This document shows positions 1 through 13,100 of a stretch of DNA of 64,000 nt, one piece after another. A program made the translations under genes and the position numbers. The notes under the pieces were generated by a model, which saw only the letters and a list, made by a program, of their open reading frames with translations, was not told the origin of the DNA and ran no database searches. Position 1 is the stretch's first letter. Every line of letters starts with the position of its first letter. Origin of the DNA: Axinella damicornis (taxonomy: Eukaryota; Porifera; Demospongiae; Axinellida; Axinellidae); contig OZ007507.1 in NCBI GenBank assembly GCA_963931865.1, positions 13,492,932 through 13,556,931 on the forward strand. The letters are read 5' to 3'.

Positions 1-156
1 GTAAGGAAACAAGGCAGGGATGATCGCACAAAACAGTGAAGTATACAATCCCCCTACATATCTTTTTTCATTATACACGTATATGGAAAAAGATCTTTGT
101 AGGGGGGTTGTATACTTCACTGTTTTGTGCGATCATCCCTGCCTTGTTTCCTTACT
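1..156. repeat. Near-perfect foldback (inverted-repeat) element
   Basis: The first ~57 bases (beginning GTAAGGAAACAAGGCAGGG) return as reverse complement at about 100-156, separated by a ~42-base AT-rich loop. The arms are almost identical, which suggests a recent non-autonomous DNA transposon. The left edge coincides with the window edge, so the element may extend further. A fragment resembling the arm end (GGGAAACAAGGTAAGGA) occurs near 17624. The small ORFs inside are by-products. Confidence 0.75.
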
Positions 157-449
157 TTTTGCCGTTCTGGTATCCCTACATCCTGTTACATTTCCAAATG
201 TTTTTTATTACTTGTTAGCCTTCCCCTCAGCCATTACATTCTATCACGGGAAGGATATAGTCTCGCATTATCCTTCCCATGCTAATTCAAAACATCAAAC
301 ATTTAAGCAAAAATCACATGTTGCCTGGTAACTATTCACATGGATAGTGAAACTTTGATTTAATGATATAATACACATAGCTATAAAGTATGAATCATGC
401 AAGAAAATTGAAAGTACAAACAAGCAGGTGTTGCTATACTACCGTGTTA

Positions 450-532
450 TAACCTCAGTCGCAGGCCCCCCCACCCAGCTTTTCATCACTTGCAAGTGCC
501 GAAAAGCTGGGAGGGGCCTGGGAATGAGGCTA
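450..532. repeat. Short hairpin MITE of the TAGCCTCGTTCCCAG family
   Basis: The inverted ends (TAACCTCAGTC... and ...GGGAATGAGGCTA) enclose inverted AGCTTTTC/GAAAAGCT arms. The flanks ACCGTGTTA and ACCATGTTG look like a degenerate 9-bp target duplication. It lies just downstream of the receptor gene's stop codon. Confidence 0.6.
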
Positions 533-653
533 ACCATGTTGCATGAATGAGGCCAGTATAAGTCCATGGATTCAGGTAACAGGATGCTAGTAAAATCACA
601 TGATTGTAAACACACCATACTAGTACTGTTATACTTCCGGCAGCTCAATTTGG

Positions 654-2923
654 TCATGTACTGCTGGAAGTCTTCATAACCTTTTCCCTCAGCAGGGGCA
701 GCACAGGCAGGAGGAAGAGGAAGGCCCAACAGAGGTACACCAGCGTGGTCACGACAATACAGAGAACAGTATAGCTGATGTTCACATTGACACTCGCAGC
801 CCGCATGATGAAAACCACTGGCATCCCCACACCAGTCACCAGGAACAGGAGGTACCCAAGTAGTGTAATCTTGTCAGTTTTGAATTCCGTTTTATAGATT
901 TTTCGCGTGGCAAAAGACATGTAAACCGCAAATATTATCAGCACGCCATTGTACACAGCCAGCAAGGCAAACCACACTGCAAAGTATTCAGAAACGCAAA
1001 ACTCCATAACTTCTTGTCTAACCCTATCCACGTTGATTCTGGTCTCATTCCTATACTCCAGGGGATCCACTGCACTCCACAGTGTGCAGAAGATGACATC
1101 CACTGCTACAAGGACTACCACAGATGCTGCAAGAACGGAGTCTTTGTTCATCATTCTGACACGTCTCTTATGCTTTGTGGAGCTAACAAAGATTCGATAG
1201 AGCCTCCAAGTTTTCACTATGACAGTCCCAAATACAAGACTTATTCCAATGCTGGTTGGCCAAGGGATGAAGTTGCAAAGCACAGTTGTAGCTCCCGGGC
1301 TGGTTGAGAAGGCCTCAACTATAGTGTATATCAGTAGAGCGAACAGAATACAGTAGCATCCAACGAATGCAAAGTGGTTTAGTCTTGAGCTGGAGGCTTT
1401 GATAGTCTTGTAGTCTCCATACACTGTGTTCAGAATGTGGATATAAGCCACAAGAACACAAGTGACAACAATAGCTAGCAGAAAGACCACAGCTAGACCA
1501 ATGTCAACTTTGACCTCAAAGTCATTTTCAATAAACAAAGGAGGATCAAAAGGATTTATAGACACCCCAATACTTTCATCGTACCTACCTATCACTGAAT
1601 ATCGCACATGTGTATTCTTGTGTTGAAAGTAATATGCGTGATATGTGGTGAATCCAGTTTCTTTTTTGAAAGAAATATCACCAGATACTCCCTGAAAGTC
1701 CAGTCGATAGAATTGGTCCAAGATGACCTGAGTCACAGCACTCTGTCCGTAGGTGTAGTTGGAGAGGCTCAGGTTCAACTTCTGCAGTATATTATCTCCA
1801 GTGAACCATTCAGTGCCAGAGCCATTGACCAAACTGCATCATATACTTTATATGCAGAAAAGATGGAACCTGGTGGAGTTATGTTTCCATTATGCATCTG
1901 CCATCTGTCGACGTAAGCTTGCCTAATCTTTCCTCTTTCAAATCCTGAAATGGTTACTGTTTCTGAACTGGTATTGAAATTACTAACGTTTACCCCCCAA
2001 ATTAGGATCAGTGCCTTTCTGGCCATTCGCATATCCTGTGCACTACAGAAGTATACCTTGTCTTCAGGAGTATAGTAAAAGTTTACGGCTCCATCTGTGA
2101 AGTTGTTGCTAAGAAACCACTGATAATGAGGGTAAGTCAGATCATTGTGGTGTGCTACACACAGAAGCTTCGCTGCTAGATCAGGCCTAACAAAAGCAAG
2201 AATAACTCGTGCATACGAGTTTTTGAGGGCCTGATGCGGAATGAATGTATCTGACGAGTGCTGAGAAAATGCAACTTGTATTCCTGTACTTTTAGTTTCT
2301 CTCTCAAACAGCTGGAAGGACGAGTAGTCCACAAGCATTTTTCTGTTATACAAAGTCGCAACTCGAGACCATTTTGCTTTCTTAATTAACGCAATTAAAG
2401 CTTTTACTTCATCTGCAGATGATCCTGCAATTCCTATTGTCAATGAGTATGGGTAAGTTGCTCTGTCTGCCAGCACAGATGATGACCCTTGATGGACACT
2501 GATGAGAGCAATCTCACTTCTACCAGCCATAGCTCTAACCACTTTAGCAGAATCGGAACAGCGGGGTCCCATAATTCCTACTATCTGCTTGTCGTTGTGG
2601 AAAAGCTGAGACACGAGACTGATCCAGGATTTGGACGTGACATTGCAGCCTCCATCAGCTTCAATCAGCTCTATGTGGTAGTCCCTTAGCACATCAGACC
2701 TGTTGTTGATGTGGTCCACTGCAAGCTGGGTAGCTGGGAAAAGGTCTGGTCCGTCAACAAAGGATGGATTGAGGGAGGGCACAGGATCACGGTAGGAGAG
2801 TATAGATAGGAGATACAGTTTGTGTTTTCGAGAATGTTCTTCAGTTGCACGTGAATGTAGCCGCTCGCTAGTTACAGCACCACTGCTGAGAAAAATAGCC
2901 ACTACTAAAACGAAGAACTTCAT
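654..2923 (-). CDS. GABA-B-like class C G-protein-coupled receptor, frameshifted
   Basis: Class C receptors bind small ligands in an extracellular Venus-flytrap domain and signal through a seven-helix domain. The start at 2923 is followed by a signal peptide (MKFFVLVVAIFLSSG). A ligand-binding domain follows, containing DGPDLFPATQLAVDHIN, GIMGPRCSDSAKVV and YKVYDAVWSMALALN. The second reading frame (stop at 654-656) holds the transmembrane domain with GABA-B hallmarks: KASSSRLNHFAFVGC, CNFIPWP, LVFGTVIVKTWRLYRIF and LWSAVDPLEY. There is no cysteine-rich linker, as in GABA-B receptors. The frames shift near 1785-1800, just after ALALNGSLE; the first frame stops at 1775-1777. The span is 2270 bases, one short of a multiple of three, and would encode about 756 residues. 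No splice pair that I tried repairs it, so this is a recent inactivating mutation or a sequence error. Apart from this break the gene is intronless and otherwise intact. Confidence 0.88.
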
Positions 2924-4132
2924 TGTGCTCGCATATTGGAAAATGCAGGCTCCCCCGGAACTGCATGCGCTGCTCGATCGCGAGTTTTTCTTGCGGCAGA
3001 TTACCGTTAGGGAAATGGGGGGTATTACGGAACACCCAAGCCTCCCTGCTTAAGGTTTGCCCCTATTATTTATAGTACTTAGTGTTTGTCCCACACTATC
3101 GAGCGCTACTCGCGCTGTTGTCGCGTTGTCGATATCGCGATATGTCTCCCATACCGTAAATCTGGCGCATGCAATATAACGTACGAAACTTTGCATTTAT
3201 TTCCGGACATCGTACCGTAAATCTCCGCGTGCGCGTGAGTCTGTGTACAGTGAAACCTGCCTTAGCACCAAAACGTTAACGTGAGAAGTGAGTCTGCTCA
3301 ATCAGCTGGCTATGCACTCTTCTTGTGCTGTTTAGCTATGTGTATGTATGTCCTGTATGTAGAGCACGCTGACCAGACGTGTGCAGCCTGTACACGTGCA
3401 AGACACATCAGTTCTGTTTCAGCCTGACTTTTAGTTGCTAAGATTATGGCTACGTAGCTATACTCTTCACACGTGATATAGTCATGCACTGTTACAGTCT
3501 ACAGCTGAATCAGCTCATACAAGGGCATGTCTTCTATAATCTTAACAACTACCTAGCAATGGGCTATTTAGTAAATAAATGCATATTTAGAAGCTAGTTA
3601 TTTACTTCAATAACTCTTTATCAACCAATATAATGATGGCAAATGCCCATGAGAATTTATATTGGGAATTTAATACTAGGCGTTATACCTTAATTAATAC
3701 AGGGTTTTTGCTAGGTGAAAGCATCTTGGCAATAGCCTACGAAGTGCCATGGCCTCCATGAGAAACAAGGATACACTACAGCTGATGCCTGTTTGAACTT
3801 TTACAGGGATTCGGCAATAGCCATGCACCTTAGTTTGTTGAAGTTGATTGAACAACTATTAAAAAAAATGCATGACAAAGGTAGGGAGAAAAGGTATAAA
3901 GATATATAATACATACACGAGTCTACATGACCACCCTACAGACATCTTTCTCCATAAACTAGTGCATCGGGGGAAAAACAAAAGTATGTAAGGGAGGTGT
4001 TTCCTGAACTATCAAAATTAATGTATGGGCACTACTTTGCAGCTGCAGCCATCTGAGGCTGGTCTAATACTACCTAGTTTGATCACACATTGGTATGCAT
4101 TTGCACTAAGCTTCCATGAAGTCACACAAGTT
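2924..4132. other. Intergenic: receptor 5' side and gene A 3' side
   Basis: No credible coding exon is visible. The first ~300 bases upstream of the receptor start contain CpG-bearing sequence (TCGCGATATCGCGA-like stretches near 3120-3140) that could hold the promoter. The remainder is AT-rich. No clear polyadenylation signal for gene A was found close to its stop. Confidence 0.4.
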
Positions 4133-7100
4133 TCAAAGCAGCAGAGTAGTGAGGCTTGTCACTGCCATCAGAAGCAGGGAGCTCACAACCATCACTCCAC
4201 TGCCAACCCCAGGACGCTGGCAGCAAGGGAGGGGAACAGTGGGAGGATTACTGCAGTTGTTTGGAGTCTCATAGGCACATTGGACGTTGGGCTGAGCAGG
4301 AACACTGCGAGGATTAAATATGAAACCCTAAGAGAGAGAGAGGAAATTTTCTCAATGTGGGCTGTGCTGAATGTGAATAGTACAACGTAGCTAGTATAAG
4401 GTAGGTGTAGAGTTTTTAACTACAAAATCATGTTTACGTTGAATGGCTTACCCCATCCCGTGAAGCACAGAAGGTGTATGCATTTCCATTGACCACGGAA
4501 TTGGAAAAGCTGTTAACCTGCGCCTGCGACCAGTCAACTTGGTTGAAAGCACTTTCCACTTGTGGAGTGGTTAGGTCACTCGTGCCCCACCTTCCAAGGA
4601 TGCTATAAAGATTATTCTGTGCTGCTCCAGGCCTGCATGGGTAAAGAGTAGGAATAAAGAAACTATAACCACCTTTCTTAACAGTGTTGCTGCTAAATCA
4701 TTAGCTATATACTTCAACAGATGTCATGGACTTACGGAACATCATTTTGAATGAAGGGGACGTATCCTGCTGGGTCTGGTACACTCCCACAGACAGCAAG
4801 ATCCGATCTCATTCTGGGGTAGTAACTTACAAAGGCAAAACACATCTCCTCACGAGTACCCTCACCACCCTGATGTACAAAAAGAGCAGTGCAATCATGG
4901 AATGTATCTCCTGCAAACAATACAATGTCATATGTATAACATGCACATGTGTAAAGCTTGCTCAGCTGTATATATACCCTTGTTGCCAGCGACTGCATGT
5001 GTATGGCTGTCACTCTAAGTAGCTTAACTACCAAAGTTGGTAGGTAAGCTACTTAGAGTGACAGCCATATGTAAACAGTTCTGTTTACAGGCCCGTAGCC
5101 AGCATTTCCAGGATGGGGGGTTCGGTATGGGCACTGCCAAAGGCAGTGAATTGAGCCGCGTAGCGCATGCACATGCACATCCAATCCACGCAAAGCATGA
5201 AAAAATTCTTGCGGTCGTTGTTCAGCTAGCTACCTAGATGGGCTCTCATAGCACCTTCAACACTTTGACACTACTGCCACTGCTTCTGGTTTGCTTGCAA
5301 TCCATGACTGTCTCACTCATGAGGCGGAAAGGATAACAAGGATCATGTGCTACATTTCGTGAGTTCGCAGTGTGGGAACGATTTTAACACATGTAACATC
5401 ACTGTGCCTTCTTTACTAGGCCCCGGCATCCAGGGCCGGCACCAGCTATTTTGGAGTGGTACGGCCACTGCCGAAGGCAGTGCATAGAGGAATGTAGTGC
5501 CGATCACTCCGCGCGAAGCGCGGAAATTTTTTTTTCACCTTCATTTTTCAGTTACCAGGATGAGCTCTCTGTAGCACCTTCGTACTTTGCATTGCACTGC
5601 CACTACTTTCCGTGACTGTCTCACTCTAGCTCGACGTGGAAAGGAAAATGTAAGTTGGCTGGAAGGGTAGCTACATCACGAGCATCTCATTGTTTGAAGG
5701 TTGCCGTCACGGCGCGTTAGTCCTGTCTCCATTCCGTGTGTGTTGGTCTCGTCCCTAGACCATAAAAATCGAAGCGATTCGACTCATGCATGCATGGCCG
5801 CCGTTGGCCGGCGGAAGCCACAAGGAGGAAACTTTGGATGTAGCTAGCTACGCACTCATAAGTCAAAATCCCAGCAACGCTTTCCTCCTCAAAAACTGGT
5901 ACGGCCATGGCCGTACCGGCCGTACCGGTGGCGCCGGCCCTGGCATCATGCTACCTGTAGCAGCGGGGACTCATAGTACAGCAATGGTTAGTTTAGCGAA
6001 CTAGCCACCTTATGTATGGAAAATATTCAAGGCTAGAGATATTTTAGGGGTTTGATCGAACCCGTGGAAAGGAAAATGTAAGTTGGCTGGAAGGGTAGCT
6101 ACATCACGAGCATCTCGTTGTTTGAAGGTTGCCGTCACGGCGCGTTAGTCCTGTCTCCATTCCGTGTGTGTTGGTCTCGTCCCTAGACCATGAAAATCGA
6201 AGCGATTCGACTCATGCATGGCCGCCGTTGGCCGGCGGAACCCACAAGGAGGAAACTTTGGATGTAGCTAGCTACGCACTCGTAAGTCAAAATCCCAGCA
6301 ACGCTTTCCTCCTCAAAAACTGGTACGGCCATGGCCGTACCGGTGGCGCCGGCCCTGGCATCATGCTACCTGTAGCAGCGGGGACTCATAGTACAGCAAT
6401 GGTTAGTTTAGCGAACTAGCCACCTTATGTATGGAAAATATTCAAGGCTAGAGATATTTTAGGGGTTTGATCGAACCCCCCCCCCCCCCCCCCCCCTCCA
6501 CTGGCTACAGGCCTGGTTTATAGTGAGTACCGTTCGTATACCTTTCATTCATTTCATTTTTATGGTGTACGAATTGATTAGAGTACGTAAATTACCAAAT
6601 ATTTGTGGAAACGGGGGGGGGGGGGGGGAGGGACGAATAAATAGAGGAATCATAAAACGCCAGGCCAGACCACAAGCTGTCGAAGCGAGCAAAGGGGATG
6701 CCGAATGGAATTATTACAGCTCTCACAGTTTCGTCACGAGGGTAAGTGCCAGTACAGGACGGCAATCACAATGGTGCGGTCAGAATCTTCACGGCCTGTC
6801 CTGAGAGCTGACAGTCGAAACGTGCCCTTGAGCAATGGACGTCAGCCCGAAAAGTACACCTGGACAACGTAAATGGCTGTGCTGCTGTCTTTCTTTGAGA
6901 AAACAAGGGCCCTTCACCTCCTCCGGCTCCACTGTCTCAACCATCAGCCATGATAAAACTCAAACTGACCCGCGAATTGATTAGAGTACGGTTTTTTTCC
7001 GGAAATTGGGGGTGTACAAATTAATAGGGGTATGAATTATTAATCTCAAATGGCGATAGTAAGTAAGTTAGTCAATGGTAAGAAATCTCGATAGGTGTTC

Positions 7101-10100
7101 TTCTGTGATCAGAAGCCGTGGCTACTAATGGGGCATTTATGTGATTATGTACAGCTACTTTTCGAGGGTGACAACAATGCAGAATACCATTTATGGCTCT
7201 CCTTTTGTGAATAATATTCACAAAAGCTATATAAACAAAACAATGCAATATAGGCTGTAAGGGTCTGTGCCAAGATGGTGTAATCCTCAAATTTGGCACT
7301 GAGGAGGCAGTTCACAAAAACCATGCAATCCCTTCAAAATCATTTGATAAGGTGAACTGGAGGAGAAGAAAGTTGTTTAAGATTGCATGACTTTTAGCTA
7401 ACTAAATAATATGCTTCAGTTTGTTGTCACAAAGTTTGTTTGTAAGTGAGTACCACTGTACCCTGAATATTAGCCACAGCTCTTTCTTTCTTATGCGGGG
7501 ATTATCTATTATATAGCTGGGTGTGACGGTATATTGCTCACAACTGTAACTCCAGTCCTTGCAGGTGTGGTACCAGCGGTGCTGTAGAAGCACTTCAGTG
7601 ACAAAACATCACCCTGTGTCAGAAGAATAAGTGTGCAACGTTATGTACTCAGCTCTGTGTGCAGGCTCAGGTTGTTAAGCACAAACTGCTGATGGGCAAC
7701 ATGCAGATGCTCATGGTTTCTGCCAGAGAATAGCAATTTATCCTGCCACACACACAATTTAATAAAATAAGCTTTTGTCAAGTGGACAAGTTTCTTCACT
7801 AGATAGCTAGCTACTGGTAGACAGGAAGTGAACAAAATTCTAATGTCCTTCTTGAGCTAGAGGCTACTAAAATATGGATGTTGAGATTCATGTATTAGTT
7901 GTCAGTTCTAGCAGTCAAAAGTACAAATCAGTCCTTAGATCCCCTATAATTCGACTGCCTACCTCAACATTAAACTTTTCCACTCTCTGTAGGACCTCTA
8001 ATTAAAAATGTTTGTACTGATATTACTATTATATGATTTACACTGAAAATTACTTACAGGCAGCACAGTGAATTCTCTGGATAGGTGAACGGTCTGCTGG
8101 TAGTTGAAGTCGTACTGCAGGTTCTGCTCAATTGGTTCCAGTTCCTCCAAAACTCCACACACAGGGTTCGGCCTGTAATGCTGAAGAGTGAGCCCATGGC
8201 CTATCACAAAGAGGAACAAGTATGATGATCGTACATTCGTCAGCTGTATCCATTCTAACTTGAAATATTGTCCCAACACCCTTGCATGGTTCTAGAAATA
8301 CAGCTCTTGTTTCCATCTAGTAAAGCACTTCTGAATCAGGAAGCCACATGCTTAGTAGAAGAAATCTTGAGAACCATAAACACCAGACTTGTATGTACCA
8401 CTGTGCCACTGTGGACCTGCACATTCAAGTGCTATCTTTACAATAGCCCTATGGAGCGCAGATGGAGGAGGTACTTAGGCACACTAGACCTGTTCATAGT
8501 GGTCAACAATTTCAATGACACCCTTCGGCACCCGAGGAAGCTACGGCAATAAAAATTGAGCATGCATGCAGCAGAGTTACATAGGCCCCCCAAAGTTCTT
8601 TACGCACCTGCGAGATGAGTGTGGAAAAAGTTCGCAAAGAACTTTAAGCCACCAGGTGGAACAAACTGTGAAAATGAGAAGACACTGCATATAATTTTAG
8701 TGGATGTCATTCATCCCATAACTTAGATGCACATATAGCGTAAGTCACCAATTGTTGACCACCTTGTGAACTCACCACCATAACTTGTTATGTGCTAAGT
8801 ACCATTCTGCATTGCAACAAGCTATACTGAGTTATAGTACGCTTTCTGAACTATATTATTCCTGTGACTTCCATAGTTGTACACCGTTTGGATGGTGGCC
8901 AGTGAGTCCAGTTCACAAGCCCTTTGTCATCAATTGTCGGCTAGAGTTATGTAATGTCGACCACATGTGTACCGAATCTCGACCACATGTGTACCGAATC
9001 TCGACCACTCCAAATACTTTCTGCCATTTCTTGTTCCACTCCCGCAGCATATTTATAGGTGACACTATCATTTATGGTATTGCTGTGTAAATTTTGACCC
9101 AGAACTATGCATGACGGGGAGCGTTAAAGTCGTCTATTCTTGACTAAACGCTTCTGAGCGGTATCTATTGTCAACCATGCCAAATTGGCATCTATTGATT
9201 GTCTGGCAGTGGTCGACATTAGATACCGGTCGGTTTACGCTATATGCAACAAAGTTGCCAAAGGAACTTTTAAAAGCTACTAGCTGGAACATACTGAAAA
9301 AAAAAAATTCTGTACAGTAATCAATATTGGATGTCATAAATTTTGTTCCCTGACTTGGATAAACATATGGAACAACTAAGCTATTAGGAAGGATGTACAC
9401 AACATACCCTTTGAGTACATTCCGCTGGACACAGTGCAATGGTCGTGAAGTTAGTGGCTCTTGGAGGGATGAGAAGATTGTAGTCAACAGTTGATCCAAT
9501 GGTCATTATCCCCGCCTCAAATTGTGGCCTTGTGGCAGTGTAGGAAAACACAATACCAGAGCTGTCGTACACTCCTGCAAGATGCAGTACAATGAGACAT
9601 GTCATGTGTTGACTCATACAGCAAAAGCCAGAGGTAGCTACTACTAATGTAGCCACCATGCCATTCACAGGCTGTGGCAATGTCTCAGTCACCTCTCATC
9701 AGGCGTGGGTTGTCATAATGCATCTCAATCACAGCAAACTGGCCCCCTCCAGGTCCTCCAATAGGATAGCCAACATTGGGAGGGAAGAGGAAATCCTGTA
9801 TGGCACATGTGAAGTGCAAAATATATTATGAAGACTTCATAATGAAATAGAGCAGTGAATATGCACTTATAGGTGAGCTGCACTTAATAATACACACTTC
9901 GTAATTTAAGACAGGGGCTAGAGGCACCTTTTCATGTAATATTATGTGAACTGACTCATGTAACCAGTAGCGTTGGGCGATACTGTGAATTATACCGTGC
10001 GATTATTGTCTGAAGTCATCTCGCGAATAATTATTGCTTGTCTTTACTGGTTGTCATTATTCTTCAAACTGAGGTGTAAAAATGACCTCAATTAAGGTAC

Positions 10101-13100
10101 TAGATAACATACTTTGCATATCTAGCTAGCGGCGGTGACTGTCATACACACCAAGTGTGGAACATGTAGATAGTTGAACAACATGCAATTGCAAGTATAG
10201 GGTCTTTTTTTTTTTGAAATAAATTTCAACAGGCCAACAAGAAAATAGCTATACAGATGCTTGTAACAATGGACAGTTGACTTTTGTTCGGGGGCTCTGC
10301 TGACATAAGGAGTTGCCTGATAGACAATGGTAAGCAACACATTTCCATGGAGGATGTTGAAAAGCGTATATAGTTTCTGGGCAGCTCTCCTCTCGCACAG
10401 TGTGAGGGTCTTGGTTCTGACAATTTGTAGATTACGTCACCCTCCCTGCTTCCATACTGCAAGCGACAAAAAGCTGGGTGGCGTGGGGTGCTGGGAACGA
10501 GGCTGCTTTGTAGATGTAGCTACACAGTATGAGTATTACCACTGTAAATGACATACAATGTAAACAATGTGCACAATTATTGGATTATATGGTCTTAATG
10601 CTGCTGTGTACGTACCACTCCTCCAACCGCCCATCCAGCAAGTGTCGTCCCCAGTCTGCACTCACTAATGGGCTGGGTACTTGCCTGTCCAAAGCACTCA
10701 GAACTTGTACCTTCTGTCACATTCACCAGGCCATCACAGAGATATACAATGATGTGGTGCACAAATGCAGTGCTGTTGGGGGTGATTCTTGGCCCATACT
10801 GCAGATAGAACAAAATGTATACATTTACTGAGAACAGGTATATAACATGGACGATAACAATACGTCAAATATAACAAGTGTTAATGCCTTGGGTCTAGTG
10901 TACCTCACTGTATGGATGTAATGCAATAAACAGCAATTTAGCCCATAATAAACAAATAATGTTAACACAAAAATGTTAACAGTGCATGTATGATGTTGTT
11001 TAGGTATGTCCAAGTAGCTAGCTAGCTAGCTACAGGAAATAATATGCATTGTAGACAAATAGCTCGGCTGCTAATGTATGGCCACTGATTGGGATAATGT
11101 GACCAACATTAGAACCATTTTTAGGACATCGTTTGAAAGCGCTTTTGTGCTAATGGCAATGGTTTACTAAAGTAAGCAAGTGTCTTTAAAACAGCTAGGT
11201 ATAGGACAACTAATACATGGGCATTGAGCGGCCAGAGTATGGTACTCGCAATACAGGTATACACCTCAAATTCACAATCTTTATATTTGAATACCCACAA
11301 GTGCATAATCATGTGTCAAATAAAATTCTAGGCCAGTGAAATACTTAATAGCCAATGACTGTTTTCAGAAATGAACTTCTGTGAGATGGCATTGAAATTG
11401 AGCCCATCTTCCCGTCTATTAGAGTGCTGTCTGTAAATATTACAGAATGGTATCCCATGAAATAAGTTGCACTTAACAAACATGATTAAAGGATCCCACC
11501 TTGTAAATGTAGCGTTGCTGTGTTCGCACATCCTCAGGGATTCTAACAGCAACACACCAGTAGGTAGTATCTTGACTTCCTGGAATCTCCACCTGAAAAT
11601 AGTGTAGTGACATCATCACCACATAATTATGCAAGAATGATACACACCATCAGCATAATTATATATTGTGAGCTTGCTAACTATGAGGTAATCCTGTGTA
11701 GGAAATCGAAGACTATGTCACATTGGTCACAAATTAGCTAATGGTGCTAATCAAGGTCTTCAGGCTTCCACAACAAGGTGTGCAAGGGTGTGAGCACAAT
11801 TTGTAGTTGGTACAAGTACCATAGTTTGGAAAACCTACCCGTGAATAAGGGACAGGACAGGCGGAGTCATCGTCAAAAAGTTGCTCCATGATCGCACCAT
11901 CCACATGCCTAGCTGTTTGAGTCCGTGGTGAGAACATTTCACTTTAGAATATACATTATTTCCTGTGTAGACCACACCTACTGGCACTCTTCTAAGCAGC
12001 AGAATCGCTGAAAGGACATATATGAAACTTCAACTGTTTCCACCACGGACTTGAATGGGCAAGCGGACGGTGTGGACGCAGAGCAGCTCGCCCAGTTCCA
12101 TATCTAGAGGTCAAGTTTCCCTGTGTTACTGTGCTGTCTCTGTTCAGCTTTTTCCTTCAGATGTTACAGTAGCTAGTCATTTCTTAGGCAAGGGCTCCAT
12201 CTTGCTGTAGCAGTTTGTCTCATGCTGATAGCTGTCATATAATGAGGACTAGAGGATGAAAAAAATTATTAACATTTTTTTCATCCTGAATAATTTCTGG
12301 ATGGGACTGTACATATTGACTTCCAATTAAATACTTATTCCTATAAATATATATAATATTATTATGATGACTCAGAAGAGAATGTCTGGAATCAAGAAGT
12401 CCTAGAGGTGGGCGTCAACATGAAAATGAATTTGACAGTCTGATAACTCTGTTAGTGCCTTTTCACAACACTGGGAGCCTTCTCTGTCACGAAAATACTT
12501 GTGGTACATAAAGGCTCATAATTATGTTCAGATTTTTGGGGCATTATCATATATTGTGTGCCCATTCTATCCGAACATATAGAGGCTACCAACTCTATGA
12601 TACTGATTGCGTGTAGTTGAGATGATCATTTCAGAAGATGCTCACATCCTTGGAAGAACTAGCTATGGGAGGGGAGGGGGATTTTTGAAGACAATTTGAG
12701 GATCCAGCTATTGTGTACCTTAAGCCTGACACGCACTTGATTTAACTACTGTAATGAATGTGCACTTAAGAATATCTCTGCAGCATGCAAGGAATAGCTG
12801 AAAAACACTTACATTGTTCACACCAATGAAGAATTCCTCAGAATCGCTGGGCTCAGGTGGAGGATTGGGAAGTCCTCCCAGAAAGTTGATGCTAACTGAT
12901 CCCCGGGTCTGATGTCGAATAGCATCACTGCCATCTGGTGCAGTAGGGTCAACATCGTTCCAGCTGAATACCACACGGGTGGTTTGAGCCTACAAAAGAA
13001 GCAGTTGCAACATCAATAATAAATATTTTTACCAATGCGGCACGAGTGACAATACGGCAACAGACGAGTGATGTTTCCCAGTACGTGGTTAATAATGTAT

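Noticed and set aside
1775..1832. Micro-intron repairing the receptor frameshift (GTTCACTGG...CTGCAG, 25 bases)
   Set aside because: Removing 25 bases does not restore the downstream frame, and the intron would be implausibly short.
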